From Arion vulgaris (Eukaryota; Mollusca; Gastropoda; Stylommatophora; Arionidae), in assembly GCA_020796225.1 (NCBI GenBank), contig CM036755.1, positions 15,005,317-15,069,316 of the forward strand: a DNA stretch of 64,000 nucleotides. Direction: 5' to 3'. Numbering within the stretch: the stretch's first letter is position 1; each line of letters opens with the position of its first letter. Made by a program: the position numbers and the translations under genes. The notes beneath the pieces were generated by a model. The model saw nothing but the letters and a program-made list of their open reading frames with translations, was not told where the DNA came from and did no database searches. Below are positions 42,616 to 54,639 of this stretch, one piece after another.

Positions 42616-43940
42616 GAGTTCACAAAAAGTTCTTGGTTCGGCGCTGTTATCGTGTATTTATTTTATCCGGTAGAGTGTCATATACATATGCAGTATTGAT
42701 TTGTTTATTTCAAAATCTTTTGTACATTTTCGTTTGTCTGGAAACTTTTGTCTAAATTCTCAAATATCTGTTCCAATACTTCAAGCTGTTTAATGTATTT
42801 GTTATCTCAACTATAAATGATATCATCAAAGCTTTCTTCAGTTTCAATATATATATGTATATACTTCCGTGTGTGTGTATGTTTTGTGTGTGTTGTGTGT
42901 TCGTGCTCTTGTATATTAGAAATTATAATAACACATAGGATGTTCAGTCGAGAGACTTATTAATTCTGAGCCAGAGAAATGGCAGCTGAAACTTAAAAGA
43001 GGACGCTGACTTGAATTAAATGGGGTATACTTTTGTTTAGAAAATGCGTGCACATTTTGGCGGATTTAACTATACTTTTCCCCTGTTCACAATTTCTGAG
43101 TGAATAGTAATCTATTGAGAATCTTAGAAACTCAGTGTAGCGCAAAGACCGTTATAAGACACAAGTCAGATGTTAGAATTCTTTTTTTTAGATAATAAAG
43201 TCGTTCACTGGTGTTATGAAAAGCTAACTTAAAAGAAAGGGGGATAATACTGCGTCACTATGAGAAATTCAACTAAGCCAGAGGTTACCAATCGATGTGT
43301 CCACAAGTGCACCCAGGTGCCGGCGCTATGAGCATTTGGGTGTGTCACTAAATCAAGATTTATTGCAAGTTCTCCTTTTTACCAACCACACTGTCGCTAA
43401 TGTTGCCATTAATGCTGTGTAAAAGAAAACCCAGCTATTAAACAAAAATAAATTGTCATCACTTTCCAAATAGTTGAGAACCGTTATTATTTTGAGATAG
43501 AAAATTGTGAACAAGTTGAAGCTTACATATGTCAGAGATACATACATCATGTATTTTTGTCCAGAAATATGCACGCAGTGTTATTATATACATTATGTGA
43601 TTGATGAAATACTACAGGAAATAGAAGTAAGCAACATACTGTCAACATATGGATTGAATCAGGACCGTCCCGTGCTATAATACAGAGAGGCGCCGGCCGC
43701 ATCAAGCGGTACCGTAAAGGAGAAGGAAGGAGAAGGAGGAGGGGGTGGCGGCATAAGCAGCAAAATCAAAATCACAATTGAAGGTTATTTTTTAAAAACA
43801 AATTGGGGCGGCATTTCAAAGACTTGCATCATACTGAGAAAATATACCATACGGCCCTGAATTAAATAATAGTTAACTAAATATAATCCGAATCTACATT
43901 ATATTCCAATGTAGATTCAACATGGATTATACATGGACAT
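42616..43940. other. No gene seen; (GT)n near 42,870
   Basis: A GT-rich run lies at 42,868-42,905. CCAGAGGTTACCAATCG near 43,278 resembles a hAT terminus, but no partner end was found. No coding motif. Confidence 0.4.
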
Positions 43941-44485
43941 TGTGGAGATTGATTGATTGATTGATTGGACTATTATCATTGCACTTCGACGAGCTCCGAT
44001 CTCTTTCTTACACAGAAAGATCTCGGTTGTAGTGCACAAGCTCCGTAGCACCGGTGAAGGTCCCCGGTGTAATTTTGAAGATGGGAGATATTTTTGTAGG
44101 AATCTCTATTTTAAATATTTTCTAATGAATTTTGCCAGGGCAGCGACTTTCCAGCCTGCTCTTCTCGATTTCGAACTGTCAACCGTTCTTTTACGTGCTC
44201 AAATTAAACACGAGACCTACGTTTTATCGTCCGTCTCCGATAGGACTAGGAACTCGATCTCAACTACACTGAGATCGGTATCTCTGAAAAATATCCAGAT
44301 GGCTCCACGAGGGAGAATCTGGTACTTTGGCACAAGAAACGAGCACCTAACCAATAAGTCACAGTAGATACCCCGTGGAATGTTAGTAGCAAGTTTTCAT
44401 TTAAACAAGAATCCAGTGTGGTAGAATGTAACATTATACATTTATTGATAATTTTAGCTGATTGATTGATTGATTAATTGATAGG
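43941..44485. repeat. Segment bracketed by (TTGA)n runs
   Basis: GATTGATTGATTGATTG at 43,947-43,966 and again at 44,459-44,480 bracket about 490 bp. A 136-residue frame inside (43,957-44,367) has no family motif I know, so I do not call a gene. It may be a non-autonomous retroposon with a TTGA-type tail and target-like start. Confidence 0.35.
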
Positions 44486-44527
44486 ACTCATACTTTTAGA
44501 GCGTGAAGATACGAGAACAGGAGTTCA

Positions 44528-45755
44528 ATGTCACAGAGATTCCGTAGAATGCTAGATTAGACTCTAAACTCAGAGAAGAACTGGCTGGTTGTGGTCTGTC
44601 ACAGAGATACCATAGAATGCTATATTAGACTATAAACTCAGAGAAGAGCTGCCTGGTTGTGGTCTGTTACAGAGATACCGTAGAATGCTATATTAGACTA
44701 TAAACTCAGAGAAGAGCTGGCTGGTTGTGGTCTGTTACAGAGATTCCGTAGAATGCTATATTAGACTATAAACTCAGAGAAGAGCTGCCTGGTTGTGGTC
44801 TGTTACAGAGATACCATAGAATGCTATATTAGACTATAAACTCAGAGAAGAGCTGCCTGGTTGTGGTCTGTTACAGAGATACCGTAGAATGCTATATTAG
44901 ACTATAAACTCAGAGAAGAGCTGGCTGGTTGTGGTCTGTTACAGAGATTCCGTAGAATGCTATATTAGACTATAAACTCAGAGAAGAGCTGCCTGGTTGT
45001 GGTCTGTTACAGAGATACCGTAGAATGCTATATTAGACTATAAACTCAGAGAAGAGCTGCCTGGTTGTGGTCTGTTACAGAGATACCGTAGAATGCTATA
45101 TTAGACTATAAACTCAGAGAAGAGCTGGCTGGTTGTGGTCTGTTACAGAGATTCCGTAGAATGCTATATTAGACTATAAACTCAGAGAAGAGCTGCCTGG
45201 TTGTGGTCTGTTACAGAGATTCCGTAGAATGCTATATTAGACTATAAACTCAGAGAAGAGCTGCCTGGTTGTGGTCTGTTACAGAGATACCGTAGAATGC
45301 TATATTAGACTATAAACTCAGAGAAGAGCTGCCTGGTTGTGGTCTGTTACAGAGATACCGTAGAATGCTATATTAGACTATAAACTCAGAGAAGAGCTGG
45401 CTGGTTGTGGTCTGTTACAGAGATTCCGTAGAATGCTATATTAGACTATAAACTCAGAGAAGAGCTGCCTGGTTGTGGTCTGTTACAGAGATTCCGTAGA
45501 ATGCTATATTAGACTATAAACTCAGAGAAGAGCTGCCTGGTTGTGGTCTGTTACAGAGATACCGTAGAATGCTATATTAGACTATAAACTCAGAGAAGAG
45601 CTGCCTGGTTGTGGTCTGTTACAGAGATACCGTAGAATGCTATATTAGACTATAAACTCAGAGAAGAGCTGCCTGGTTGTGGTCTGTTACAGAGATACCG
45701 TAGAATGCTATATTAGACTCTAATCTCAGAAAAAAAGCGAGCTGGTTGTGGACTG
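44528..45755. repeat. Minisatellite, 68-bp unit, 18 copies, higher-order pattern
   Basis: Unit begins GTCTGTTACAGAGATACCGT and ends GAGCTGCCTGGTTGTG. Two variable sites (TACCGT/TTCCGT and GCTGCC/GCTGGC) define types that recur in a fixed order: first three-unit (204 bp), then four-unit (272 bp) periods. The first and last units are more diverged, as expected at array edges. Confidence 0.95.
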
Positions 45756-45945
45756 AAAAATGCTCGCCTATAAAGGCTAGGCAATGGGTGCCGTGAGAAA
45801 AATAAAGCTTTGTGGTTCGAATACGATGGTTGGTAAATAGTTTTTCCCGAATGCCCTTAATACTTGTCTAGTGTTTATTTATTTGTATATTGGGGCGTAT
45901 GTAAATGTTGGTTGTGGAGGCGCGGGCCTCATGTGATGATTGCAA
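45756..45945. other. Non-coding; possible tRNA-like relic near 45,810
   Basis: GTGGTTCGAATACGA at 45,811-45,825 resembles a box B. GGTTGTGGAGGCGCGGGCCTC near 45,909 resembles text near 33,387. Both are weak. Confidence 0.3.
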
Positions 45946-45949
45946 TACT

Positions 45950-46000
45950 ACTACTACTATTACCACTACTACTACTACTACTAATAATAATAATAATAAC
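45950..46000. repeat. (ACT)n/(AAT)n microsatellite
   Basis: Compound triplet run: ACTACTACTATT, CCACTACTACTAC, then AATAATAATAATAATAAC. Confidence 0.9.
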
Positions 46001-46199
46001 AATAGCAATAGCAATATTAGTATAGAAGACATTTAGACGCTTTCTCTAGTAAAAAAAAAAGCAGCTAAAGACTGGTTTTGGGGCAGTATAATGGTTACAA
46101 AATAAAACAAGATTGCCAAAGATGGAAGACCGTGCTCGTGAAAGGGCAACGAAAAATTGAAAGATATTGTTTTCTTGAAATCTGATTAACGTTAAGGCT

Positions 46200-46310
46200 G
46201 GTAGAGTAAAATAGAGTGCCATGAATGTTTGACCAGTGCGCCATGGCGATCGCGGGCTCCGCGTTGGACAGCGCTGCTCTAACCACTTTGGAGCAATTTA
46301 CCTCAAGTCA
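46200..46310 (-). repeat. Possible tRNA-like SINE relic
   Basis: Minus strand: AAGTGGTTAGAGCAGCGCTG resembles box A of a tRNA, with CTGGTCAAACATTC about 45 bp later as a poor box B. No second copy in the window. Weak. Confidence 0.3.
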
Positions 46311-46454
46311 CCTTCAATCGTTGAGCTGCCTGGTCAAGACGCTTATGAATCGAATAACCCCATTGTTGGTCATCAATTCATAGAAAATAATAGAGATTAT
46401 GTACACGATATAGGCAATCAGTAGGAAGTATTTAGAAATGTAAATCAAGAAGCA

Positions 46455-47104
46455 GCAAAGAAAACTACTTCATAGAGCATACCGGAGTAACGATATACAT
46501 AGCAGAAAACTACTTCATAGAGCATACCGGAGTAACGATACACATAGTAGAAAACTACTTCATAGAGCATACCGGAGTAACGATACTAATAGCAGAAAAC
46601 TACTTCTTCATAGAGCATACCGGAGTAACGATACACATAGCAGAAAACTACTTCTTCATAGAGCATACCGGAGTAACGATACACATAGCAGAAAATTACT
46701 TCTTCATAGAGCATACCGGAGTAACGATACACATAGCAGAAAATTACTTCTTCATAGAGCATACCGGAGTAACGATATACATAGCAGAAAACTACTTCTT
46801 CATAGAGCATACCGGAGTAACGATACACATAGCAGAAAATTACTTCTTCATATAGCATACCGGAGTAACGATATACATAGCAGAAAATTACTTCTTCATA
46901 GAGCATACCGGAGTAACGATACACATAGCAGAAAATTACTTCTTCATAGAGCATACCGGAGTAACGATACACATAGCAGAAAATTACTTCTTCAAATAGC
47001 ATACCGGAGTAACGATACACATAGCAGAAAATTACTTCTTCATAGAGCATACCGGAGTAACGATACACATAGCAGAAAATTACTTCTTCATAGAGCATAC
47101 CGGA
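46455..47104. repeat. Minisatellite, 45/48-bp unit, about 13.5 copies
   Basis: Unit GAGCATACCGGAGTAACGAT, then ACACATAGCAGAAAATTAC and TTCTTCATA. The first three units lack one CTT (45 bp); later ones are 48 bp. Both lengths keep the triplet phase, giving a minus-strand frame with a 16-residue repeat. I treat the frame as accidental. The array ends where the RTE-D copy begins. Confidence 0.95.
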
Positions 47105-47111
47105 GTTAGCT

Positions 47112-49450
47112 AAAACGCTAGAGCCATCTCAAATGCAATATTAGACTCTGATCATAGACCAGTGGTACTATTTCTACAAAAACCAAATAAAAAACAAGAC
47201 AGAGTACAACTCAACAAATTGAAATATTAGATATTGAAAAGCTAAATAATAATGAAACTAAGAATCAAATTGAAGGAGCAGTTACATCAGCTTTTAACAC
47301 CCTATGGGGAGTAAGCAACATAAATAAAGAATGGCAATTCTTCAAAACAAATATCATGGATATAGTGAAAGAAAATTGTGGACTTAAAAGTTAAATAAGC
47401 ACAGAAAACACACAGCATGGTGGAATGACGAAGTGAAAAGGTCTATACAAGAAAAGAAAAATGTTTTCACAGGTGGCAAAAGTCAAAATTAGATGAAGAC
47501 TACACCAAATACAGAACAGCAAGAATGAATAGTAAAAATAAAGTAAAATCATCTAAATCAGAATCTTGGGCAAAGTATGGAGAACATTTAGTGGAACTAT
47601 GCACTAATGCGCCAAGAAAGTTTTACAGAAACATCAAGGCAATGAGGCTAAGAGAAGAACAATTCAATCCAGTCACCATTATAAATAACAAGTCTAGGAA
47701 ACCTCTTACCAACAGCAAAGATATTAAAAACAGATGGAAAGAATATTTTATGGAACTGTTAAACTGCGAAACACAAGGTACAGAAACATTTCAAATGAAA
47801 CATGGAAAATACCAACAATTGAACATTTTAGAATCCGAAGTTGAAATGGCACTAAATCAAAGCAAAAGACGGAAGGCAGCAGGGATAGATGGTATAACAA
47901 CAGAAATGTTACTTGTATGTAAAACAACAGCAATAACCTGGCTGACCAGAACTTTTAACATAGCTTGGGAGGCACGAGAAGCTCCAGATGACTGGCAGAG
48001 AGCTATTATAGTCCCAAAATGGAAGAACAAAGGAGACAAAAGAGAGTGAAACATACAGGGGTATCTCTCTTTTGAGCCATATCGAAAAAATGTTGCAAAA
48101 ATATTGGAGCGAAGAGCAAGACATATATTAGAGCCCTAGTTAAGCAATAGCCAGTTTGGGTTTAGGAGGGGGAAGAGCTGCACAGACGCAATATTTACAC
48201 TAAGACAGATCTGCTAACAAACAATTGAATACAATCAAAGTAAACAACTTATATTTATAGACCAAGAAAAGGCATTTGATAGAGTAAACAGGTGCAAACT
48301 ATGGAAGATCCTTGAAGAAAATGGCGTCCAGGGACAACTATTAGGTAATATCATGGCCTTATATCAAGATAGCCAGAGTACAGTAAGAACAACAGAAGGA
48401 ATGACCGACTGGTTCTCCATTACATCAGGTGTTAGACAAGGTTGTGTCCTCTCACCACTACTCTTTATTATATATATGGATAAAATAACTCAAGAGTCAA
48501 ATTCAGATAATGATGAAATAAGTGAACTGCTTTTTGCAGATGATCAGTGCCTGATACATCAAAATGAACAAGATCTACAACATCATATTGACACCTTGAA
48601 CAAAAATTGTATAAATCATGACATGAAAATCAACAACACTAAAACAGAAATAATGAATATGGGAAGAAAACATAATAAACTAGACATCCATGTCAATGGC
48701 ACTAAAATAAACCAAGTGAAAGAATTCAAATACTTAGGAAGCATATTCACAGAAGACGGAAAACTAGATAGAGAGATAGAGGCTAGAGGCAAAAGCAAAT
48801 GCTGTAAACTACAGCTAGTCCCAATGTTAAGGTACCCAAAAATTTCACAGGCAGCTAAGCAGCAGGTGATCAACAGCATTTTTATACCTACTTTGTGTTA
48901 TCAGAGCCAAACATGAACAATGAGCACAGTGCAGTCATTAACTACATGTGAAATGCGTTGCCTGCGAAAAGTTAACCAATAACACCAGAAAAGACAGAAT
49001 CCCCAACATCAGCATAAGAAAGAAAGTTGGCACAGAACCTTGCTTGAATTACATTGAGAAACAAAGAATGAAGTGGTTTGGACACTTAATAAGAATACAT
49101 CCAAACCCCACAGTATACAGAGTCTTCTACAACAGAACATCGGGAAAGAAGTCAAGAGGAAGACCACGGAAAAGATGGTTAGATGGCGTAGAAGAATCCT
49201 GTGAAAGAGCAAAATAACAATCACACAAGCCACCAGAACAGCGAAAGACAAAAACAGAAAACCACGACACTGGGCAACAGCCCGGTAGCAGTGTGACGAC
49301 ACTGGGCAACAGCCCGGTAGCAGTGTGACAACACTGGGCAACAGCCCGGTAGCAGTGTGACGACACTGGGCAACAGTCCGGTAGCAGTGTGACAACACTG
49401 GGCAACAGCCCGGTAGCAGTGTGACAACAAAAGAAGAAGAAGAAGAAGTT
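47112..49450 (+). pseudogene. RTE-D copy, endonuclease end through RT to tail
   Basis: Possibly flanked by GTTAGCT (47,105-47,111 and 49,451-49,457). Order: end of an APE endonuclease with the catalytic SDHRPVVLF (47,140), AWWNDEVKRSIQEKK, then a 174-residue frame (47,525-48,049) with SKRRKAAGIDGITTEMLL and PDDWQRAIIVPKWKNKGDKR. RT motif A LIFIDQEKAFDRV follows at about 48,250. The frame 48,353-48,916 has SGVRQGCVLSPLLFIIYMDK (B), LLFADDQCLIH (C), NNTKTEIMNMGRK and KYLGSIFTEDGKLDREIEA. The last frame (48,948-49,217) has WFGHLIRIHPN and SRGRPRKRWLDGVEESCE. Few stops separate them, so this is the best-preserved RTE here. It ends in (AAG)n at 49,430-49,448. Confidence 0.85.
49267..49428. repeat. 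Minisatellite, 32-bp palindromic unit, 5 copies, in RTE-D 3' region
   Basis: Each unit has ACACTG at one end and CAGTGT at the other, with GGGCAACAGCCC as an inner hairpin, so each could fold by itself. It lies between the RTE-D stop and its AAG tail, so it was probably copied with the element or grew there. Confidence 0.9.
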
Positions 49451-49599
49451 GTTAGCTTTTGTTAGTTGTTAGCCATGCGCTCGATTCACGTTCGGGCAAT
49501 TTTTTTTTTTAAACACATCGATAAGTTAATAAACTGTATAAATTTAATTTGCCAATTGTTATTTTACAACTTTCTCGGGAACAGAAATTCTGTTCTTTC

Positions 49600-49995
49600 A
49601 GGTTTTACTGTCCGATGCATGGAGAGAAAACGTATGGTTTCTAGTGGGGAAGAAGCCGATTTAGAAGCAACGTGGCATGTTTCTTTAAGGGACTTTACAA
49701 ATAGATTTAAACTAAATTCCCCGTGCGAAGAACGGGTAAAACTGCTAGTTATCAATATAAGAAAGAGACAATCATTATTTTTCGGCCATGTGATGAGAAC
49801 GTGTGGGCTGAGAAAACACTGTGACAACCGGTAAAATCAAAAGGAGACTAGATAGAGCAAGATAGAAAAAAATGGTATCCATGTACAGTCTGGCTTTATA
49901 GCGGGGAATAGTGTCAACATTCGAACTGATACCTCCAAGGACATGCGTTTGTGGAGATCTATGATCACCTACACTAACTTGCATGCCACATGATG
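49600..49995 (+). pseudogene. RTE-E fragment, plus strand
   Basis: Encodes VKLLVINIRKRQSLFFGHVM, then (after stops) DTSKDMRLWRSMITYTN, matching the minus-strand copy at 33,451-34,032. It ends CATGCCACATGATGATGG, a (TGA)n-type tail. The middle (GRQREK block) is decayed. Confidence 0.7.
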
Positions 49996-50269
49996 ATGGT
50001 GGTTATATTTTATTTCCAAAAACGTTGCTGATTCACTGTTTGTGAAACAAGATATGTTTATACACTGGTAAACTTCACCTCGCCACCCCACCTACATCCA
50101 AATAAAAGATATATGGTTATATCCAGATAAATGAGAGTAAGGTAAACACAGCTCTAGGTACTTTCGTACTGTGTAAATAGCAATAAAGATCAGAAGCAAG
50201 AATAGAAATAGAGAGATGAAGAAAGAAATGTGCTTATCATAGGCCAGAACTAAATATGTAGTCGGAACT
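49996..50269. other. No gene seen
   Basis: No motif-bearing frame or repeat unit. Confidence 0.5.
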
Positions 50270-50690
50270 GGATGTGCTCTACAGTACTGTACTGGTACAG
50301 GCAGGGATCAGAGAAATCAACTTAATTTGTGTCCCTGTGCATGCAGAAGTCACGAGTAGTAAACGAGCTGATAGATTGGCTGGCATAGCTACAATATCAG
50401 AGGGAGCTGCAATGGACCGAAATGACATTCTTAACGCATTGAGAGTCTTTCCGAACAGAGGAGTTTCATGGTTGTGAATCTTAGTCGCTGACCAGATTGA
50501 GAGCGATGGCTGTCGATATTGGTAAGGCCTGAAAATAACGACATACCAATATACAAATACTCTTAGAATGATTAATCAACATCGAACTGGCGGATTAGGT
50601 CGCTAGATTTATTGAGGCGGTGATCTGAGCACCTGTGGACGTGTCCGGAGTGCTATGATAGTACTCATATAATTGATAGCTGACAACTTT
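50270..50690 (+). pseudogene. I-like RNase H relic, subfamily 2
   Basis: Matches 20,290-20,700: REINLICVPVHAEVTSSKRAD where intact copies have GHAEVRGNERAD, AGIATISEGAAMDRNDILNA and a terminal EHLWTCPECYD. The catalytic region is damaged. Confidence 0.75.
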
Positions 50691-51345
50691 AGTGTCTTAT
50701 CCAACAGGCAGTAGTGAAGAAACCGACGAACGCCCCTATCCATCTTCAACTCTCCGACAATAAATGCTGTTGATTCAAGCCTGTCCGATCTCTCATTGCC
50801 GCAAACACCCACATTCCCAAGACAGTAAGATCCCCTTAAGCCTTTGGAGGTTAGAAACTTCAATAGACGACACCTACTCATACCGCAACCTGCCATTTTG
50901 GATCGTCCAAAGCGTCGACTGAGAGTCAGATAAAACAACGGCCCCATTAAACGGAGTCACAGAGAGCCAATGAAGGACATCAGTTGCGACCTCAACCTAT
51001 ATCCTCATACTGGAAATAGTTGTCCCGTATGCTCCACCTCGCTCTGCAATGACCATACCGTGCGCACTAGACAAGAAACCCCCAGTCTGACTTCTCAACA
51101 AGCTGCACAGACACATCGGTATAAGCAACATCATCATCACCTGTATTATCTTCTATCATCTGCTTACTGCAAGTTCAGCCTTCATGTTTCTCCACTCTCT
51201 ACATTCTCTTCCAAGAGTAATGATAACGTTGCTGTAGTTGGTCATGCTTATATATTGGGATCCATTCTTCCCCATTTGGTAGAGTCGCAACTGTAGTCAC
51301 ATAGCTAATTGGGAGCTAAGCCTGCACCATCCACGACATACAACT
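50691..51345 (-). pseudogene. I-like RNase H relic, subfamily 1
   Basis: Minus-strand sequence corresponds to 30,200-30,806: CGNERSDRLESTAFIVGELK is readable, and the D-E-D region is present only as frameshifted text (TCTGACTCTCAGTCGACG in reverse). It lies between two subfamily-2 3' ends (50,690 and 51,350-51,405). Confidence 0.7.
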
Positions 51346-51349
51346 GGTA

Positions 51350-51405
51350 AATATATTGAGGGGGAGATCGTAGCACCAATGGACCTGTCCGGAGTGCTAT
51401 GATGA
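51350..51405 (+). repeat. Subfamily-2 I-like 3' end fragment
   Basis: GGAGATCGTAGCACCAATGG and ACCTGTCCGGAGTGCTATGA match 20,628-20,670 and 50,615-50,660. Together with the neighbour it suggests a duplicated 3' end around the subfamily-1 fragment. Confidence 0.6.
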
Positions 51406-51409
51406 TGTT

Positions 51410-51790
51410 TGTTTGTTGTTTGTTTTCGCTCACCAGCTGTCAATTCAGGCGGAAGTCATAACGCCTGGTATTGCGTTTCTGACTGAGTTTTGCGTGAGGC
51501 CTGCTTACCATTTGACTGGTTCCCTGACCATAAAGGTGAGCCGTTGCCGTCTTCAGAGGTATTTGAAGTTTAGATCCTTCAAGTGTGATTGTTACAGTAA
51601 ACCTGTGTTGTCTGTGAACACTTGCCTTGAGTCCTCGTACCATCGGTACTTTTACGGCCAGTGTTAACTAGTGTAGTGCGACTTCTCTATCGGATTTCCT
51701 GTCTTTGGTGAGGTGGTTCCGTACGCATCGCATGATAAACACTCTTTAATGATCTTTTAATCTCGTATATTTGGGCTTGGATCTGCGCCA
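51410..51790 (-). repeat. AAG-tailed dispersed repeat family, long copy, reverse
   Basis: Reverse complement of 4,795-5,195 with the same landmark order. Its tail is altered to an AAAACAAACAAC-type run. It ends where the I-like copy begins, so it could also be read as upstream sequence of that element. Confidence 0.65.
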
Positions 51791-54620
51791 AAGAACATTT
51801 ACTTCTTTGCTTACTAGGTTTAGGAGCATTCTCAACCATTCTAAAACTCAAAATCGTGCTTCGGCTTTCCACTATGACAGACACCAACCTAATGTCATCA
51901 GTCAGCTGCGGCTAAAGGTACATTGTTCACCAATTAAAACAAGAACTTCTTTCCAGCAACCACCATGGTGGACACCTGAAGTTGCACAGGCATGGGCGGA
52001 AAAAGGATGGCGACCAAAGCGTGGGAAAAAGCCAGAAAATCACAAAATCTCTCCGAGGAACGTGGAAGTGCCCTGACAGAAAGAAAGAACAGTCTGGCTA
52101 TACATTTCAAGCAGATTGCAAGAGAAGCCAAGCACACTATATGGGAGAAATTCTGCGTTGAAATCGGAAACGAGCAATCACTAGCAAAATTCTGGAGATT
52201 GCACCGCAGCATGAATGGCGGCGAGAGACCTTTTTCAATGCCTAATCTGAATCTGGACAGTGGAGTAATTTTGAGGACAGATGAGGAGAGGGTGAGGCGT
52301 TCTTGCATAACTTTATTCTCCAGACAGAAAAGAAAGACAGAGAGGAACGTAAAAGGATGCAGCAGATCGTATACCATTCGCATGAGAGGCAGACTGTCAT
52401 GGACGACAATATAGAATACATTTCTGTCGATAATATCAAATCAATACTAAAGACATGCTCTGATACAGCGCCTGGTCCTGATGGTGTTCGGTACAGTCAC
52501 ATAAAATGTCTGGAGGACAAAGATCTTGCTGAATTATGCAGGATTTTCAATAAAAGTATCCATACTGGCACTATTCCTGACGATTGGCTGCACAGCTATC
52601 TGAGACCCTTGCCTAAGCCTGGAAAAGATCTCACAGGCACAAATGGATATAGAATTATTACCTTGCAAAACACTGTCGGCAAACTGCTTGAAAAATTCAT
52701 AGCTCGTAGAGTTTCAAATATAATGGAGACAAATGGTCTTTTCACCTCCACTCTCGGCGGCTATCGCCCAGGAAAGGACACCTGGTGCAATGCAGCGGTC
52801 TTTGCATATGATGCGTATGAGGGGTTTCAGATGGGGATGGAAACGGCAGCAGCCGCCATTGATTTGCAGGACGCATATAACAATGTCTCTTACACCTTAC
52901 TTATGCAGTTATTGATGGATATGCAGGTGGAAACACGCTTGGTCAAGTGGATTGCTGCTGCACCTTTTGAGCGCACGTTATCAATGCGTTGCGGTTCATG
53001 GGCATCACAACCACAACAGGTCCTAATGAGCCTTCCCAGGATCACCACTCGCCAGTCCTGTTCAATGTATACACCGTCGGGGTAACCAGCACACAAAGGG
53101 TCGGAGTTGGCAGAACAATGTCGTACGCCGATGATATTCTGGTGTATCGCATGGGCAAGGACAGAAATGAGATCGCATCTGCATTACAGTGTGAGCTGAA
53201 TAGGATTGGTGACTGGTGCAATGAATTCGAAGCGAATGTGAACCCAGCAAAGGCCTCTAACATGGTTCTCTCTTAACACTCACATAGTAAAGACACCTAC
53301 CCCGGTTGTCAGCATGTGTAACAAAGACATTGACAGAACCGAAACACTAAAGTATCTTTGAATAACAGTTGACAGAAGCCTGTCATTTAAGAGCCATGTT
53401 GAGAACGTAATCATAAAGGCAAGAAAAGGGCTAACCGCTCTCAAAGTTATGGCGGGGGCGGATATTGAGCAACGCCTACTACTCTTTCTTTATCAAGGAC
53501 TAGTGCTGAGCGTGGTGGACTATGGCCTTGGTCTTCTAACAGTAAGCAGAACATCGCTGGATAAGTTAGAAAGGATCCAAAATGAAGCGATGAGGCTTAT
53601 ACTCGGTTGCACACGTGACACTTCTTGTGAGGCAATGCGCTATGTCCTTGGATTGCCAACGATGGCCACGAGACACAAAGTCGCACAGGTAAAAGCGTAT
53701 CTGAGAGTTTCTGCGGACACAAATCATCCTCTGCACAAATCCATAAATGAGAACAAGGGAAGGCGATTGAAGAGAGGTCGATCCTGGATGGCCGAGGCAG
53801 AGTTATTAAACAGGTCTGTACTCTAGATGAGCTGAGGCACGGTGACGAATGGATGCCTATATCAGAGGATATGATTGCTTACGCCAGGGTTATCAGCACA
53901 CTTGGACGACGCTGTAGAGAATGGGCCCCGGGCGTCGTCAATGCAGAAATTCTTGCACTCGTGGATCAGCACTCCCACCCAGGTGATATCATTATCTACA
54001 CCGATGGCTCTGTCAAGCGTGGCACCAGATCATCGTGGCTTACTCAGCACAACGAAACGGTCGCACACTTCATGAGGACTGCGGGGCTTTCGAGACAACG
54101 ACATCGAGCATGACTATGGAGATCACCGCTGCCTCCAGGGCTCTGTCATGGGTGGCTGAGCAACAGGTTACCCATACGATCATCATATCAGACTCGATGA
54201 GTATGCTTCAACTGATTGCATCTGGAAGTATGCGGGTGGAATGGGTGAACAGCATTCGGAGATCACATCTCAAGAAAATGACTTGGCTGTACACGCCTGG
54301 ACATGCTGGAGTGCGGGTAACGAGCGTGCTGACTCTCTTGCAAACAGTGCCCTGACTCAAGTGGGCAGAAGCATGGACAGAGCCGATATCATCAATGCGG
54401 TACGCTCTCAATTGTGTGACATGGGCGGGTCTCAGACACTGGAACGAGTTCGAGAATTAGGTGTTAAGTTTGGACATGCCAGACAGTGTCGTCTTCGTGG
54501 TAGAGAGAAGATATAGTAATCAACTTCTCATGGGTACTGTGAGCAAATGGACTTTGGGATGGCTGCTGCAACGGAGGACAGAGCACGAATGGAATGCCCA
54601 AGTGCCATGACGTCGATCGC
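51771..54620 (+). pseudogene. I-like retrotransposon, longest copy (RT plus RNase H)
   Basis: Order: pre-RT linker with QQPPWWTPEVAQAWAEKGW (51,950-52,010); RT frame 52,303-53,085 with APGPDGVRYSHIK, LRPLPKPGKD, TLQNTVGKLLEKFIARR, GGYRPGKDTWCNA and AAAIDLQDAYNNV (motif A). Motif B is damaged (only SPVLFNVYTV is clear), and motif C SYADDILVYR is intact in the next frame (53,110-53,150). The connection frame 53,449-53,826 has IEQRLLLFLYQGLVLSVVDY. RNase H is split over frames 53,853-54,516: IIIYTDGSVKRG, SSMTMEITAA, IIISDSMSML and GNERADSLA. At least five frameshifts. It ends CATAACATAACATAAC, an (ATAAC)n tail. The apurinic endonuclease and ORF1 are absent. Confidence 0.85.
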
Positions 54621-54639
54621 ATAACATAACATAACATAA

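Noticed and set aside
43270..43330. A further hAT element end (CCAGAGGTTACCAA)
   Set aside because: No partner terminus or 8-bp duplication could be found.
43957..44367. A 136-residue frame as a host gene
   Set aside because: No family motif, no codon or splice support, and it sits between (TTGA)n runs. Left as unassigned.
46586..47098. A 170-residue frame with a 16-residue repeat
   Set aside because: Product of the 48-bp minisatellite; no flanking coding sequence.
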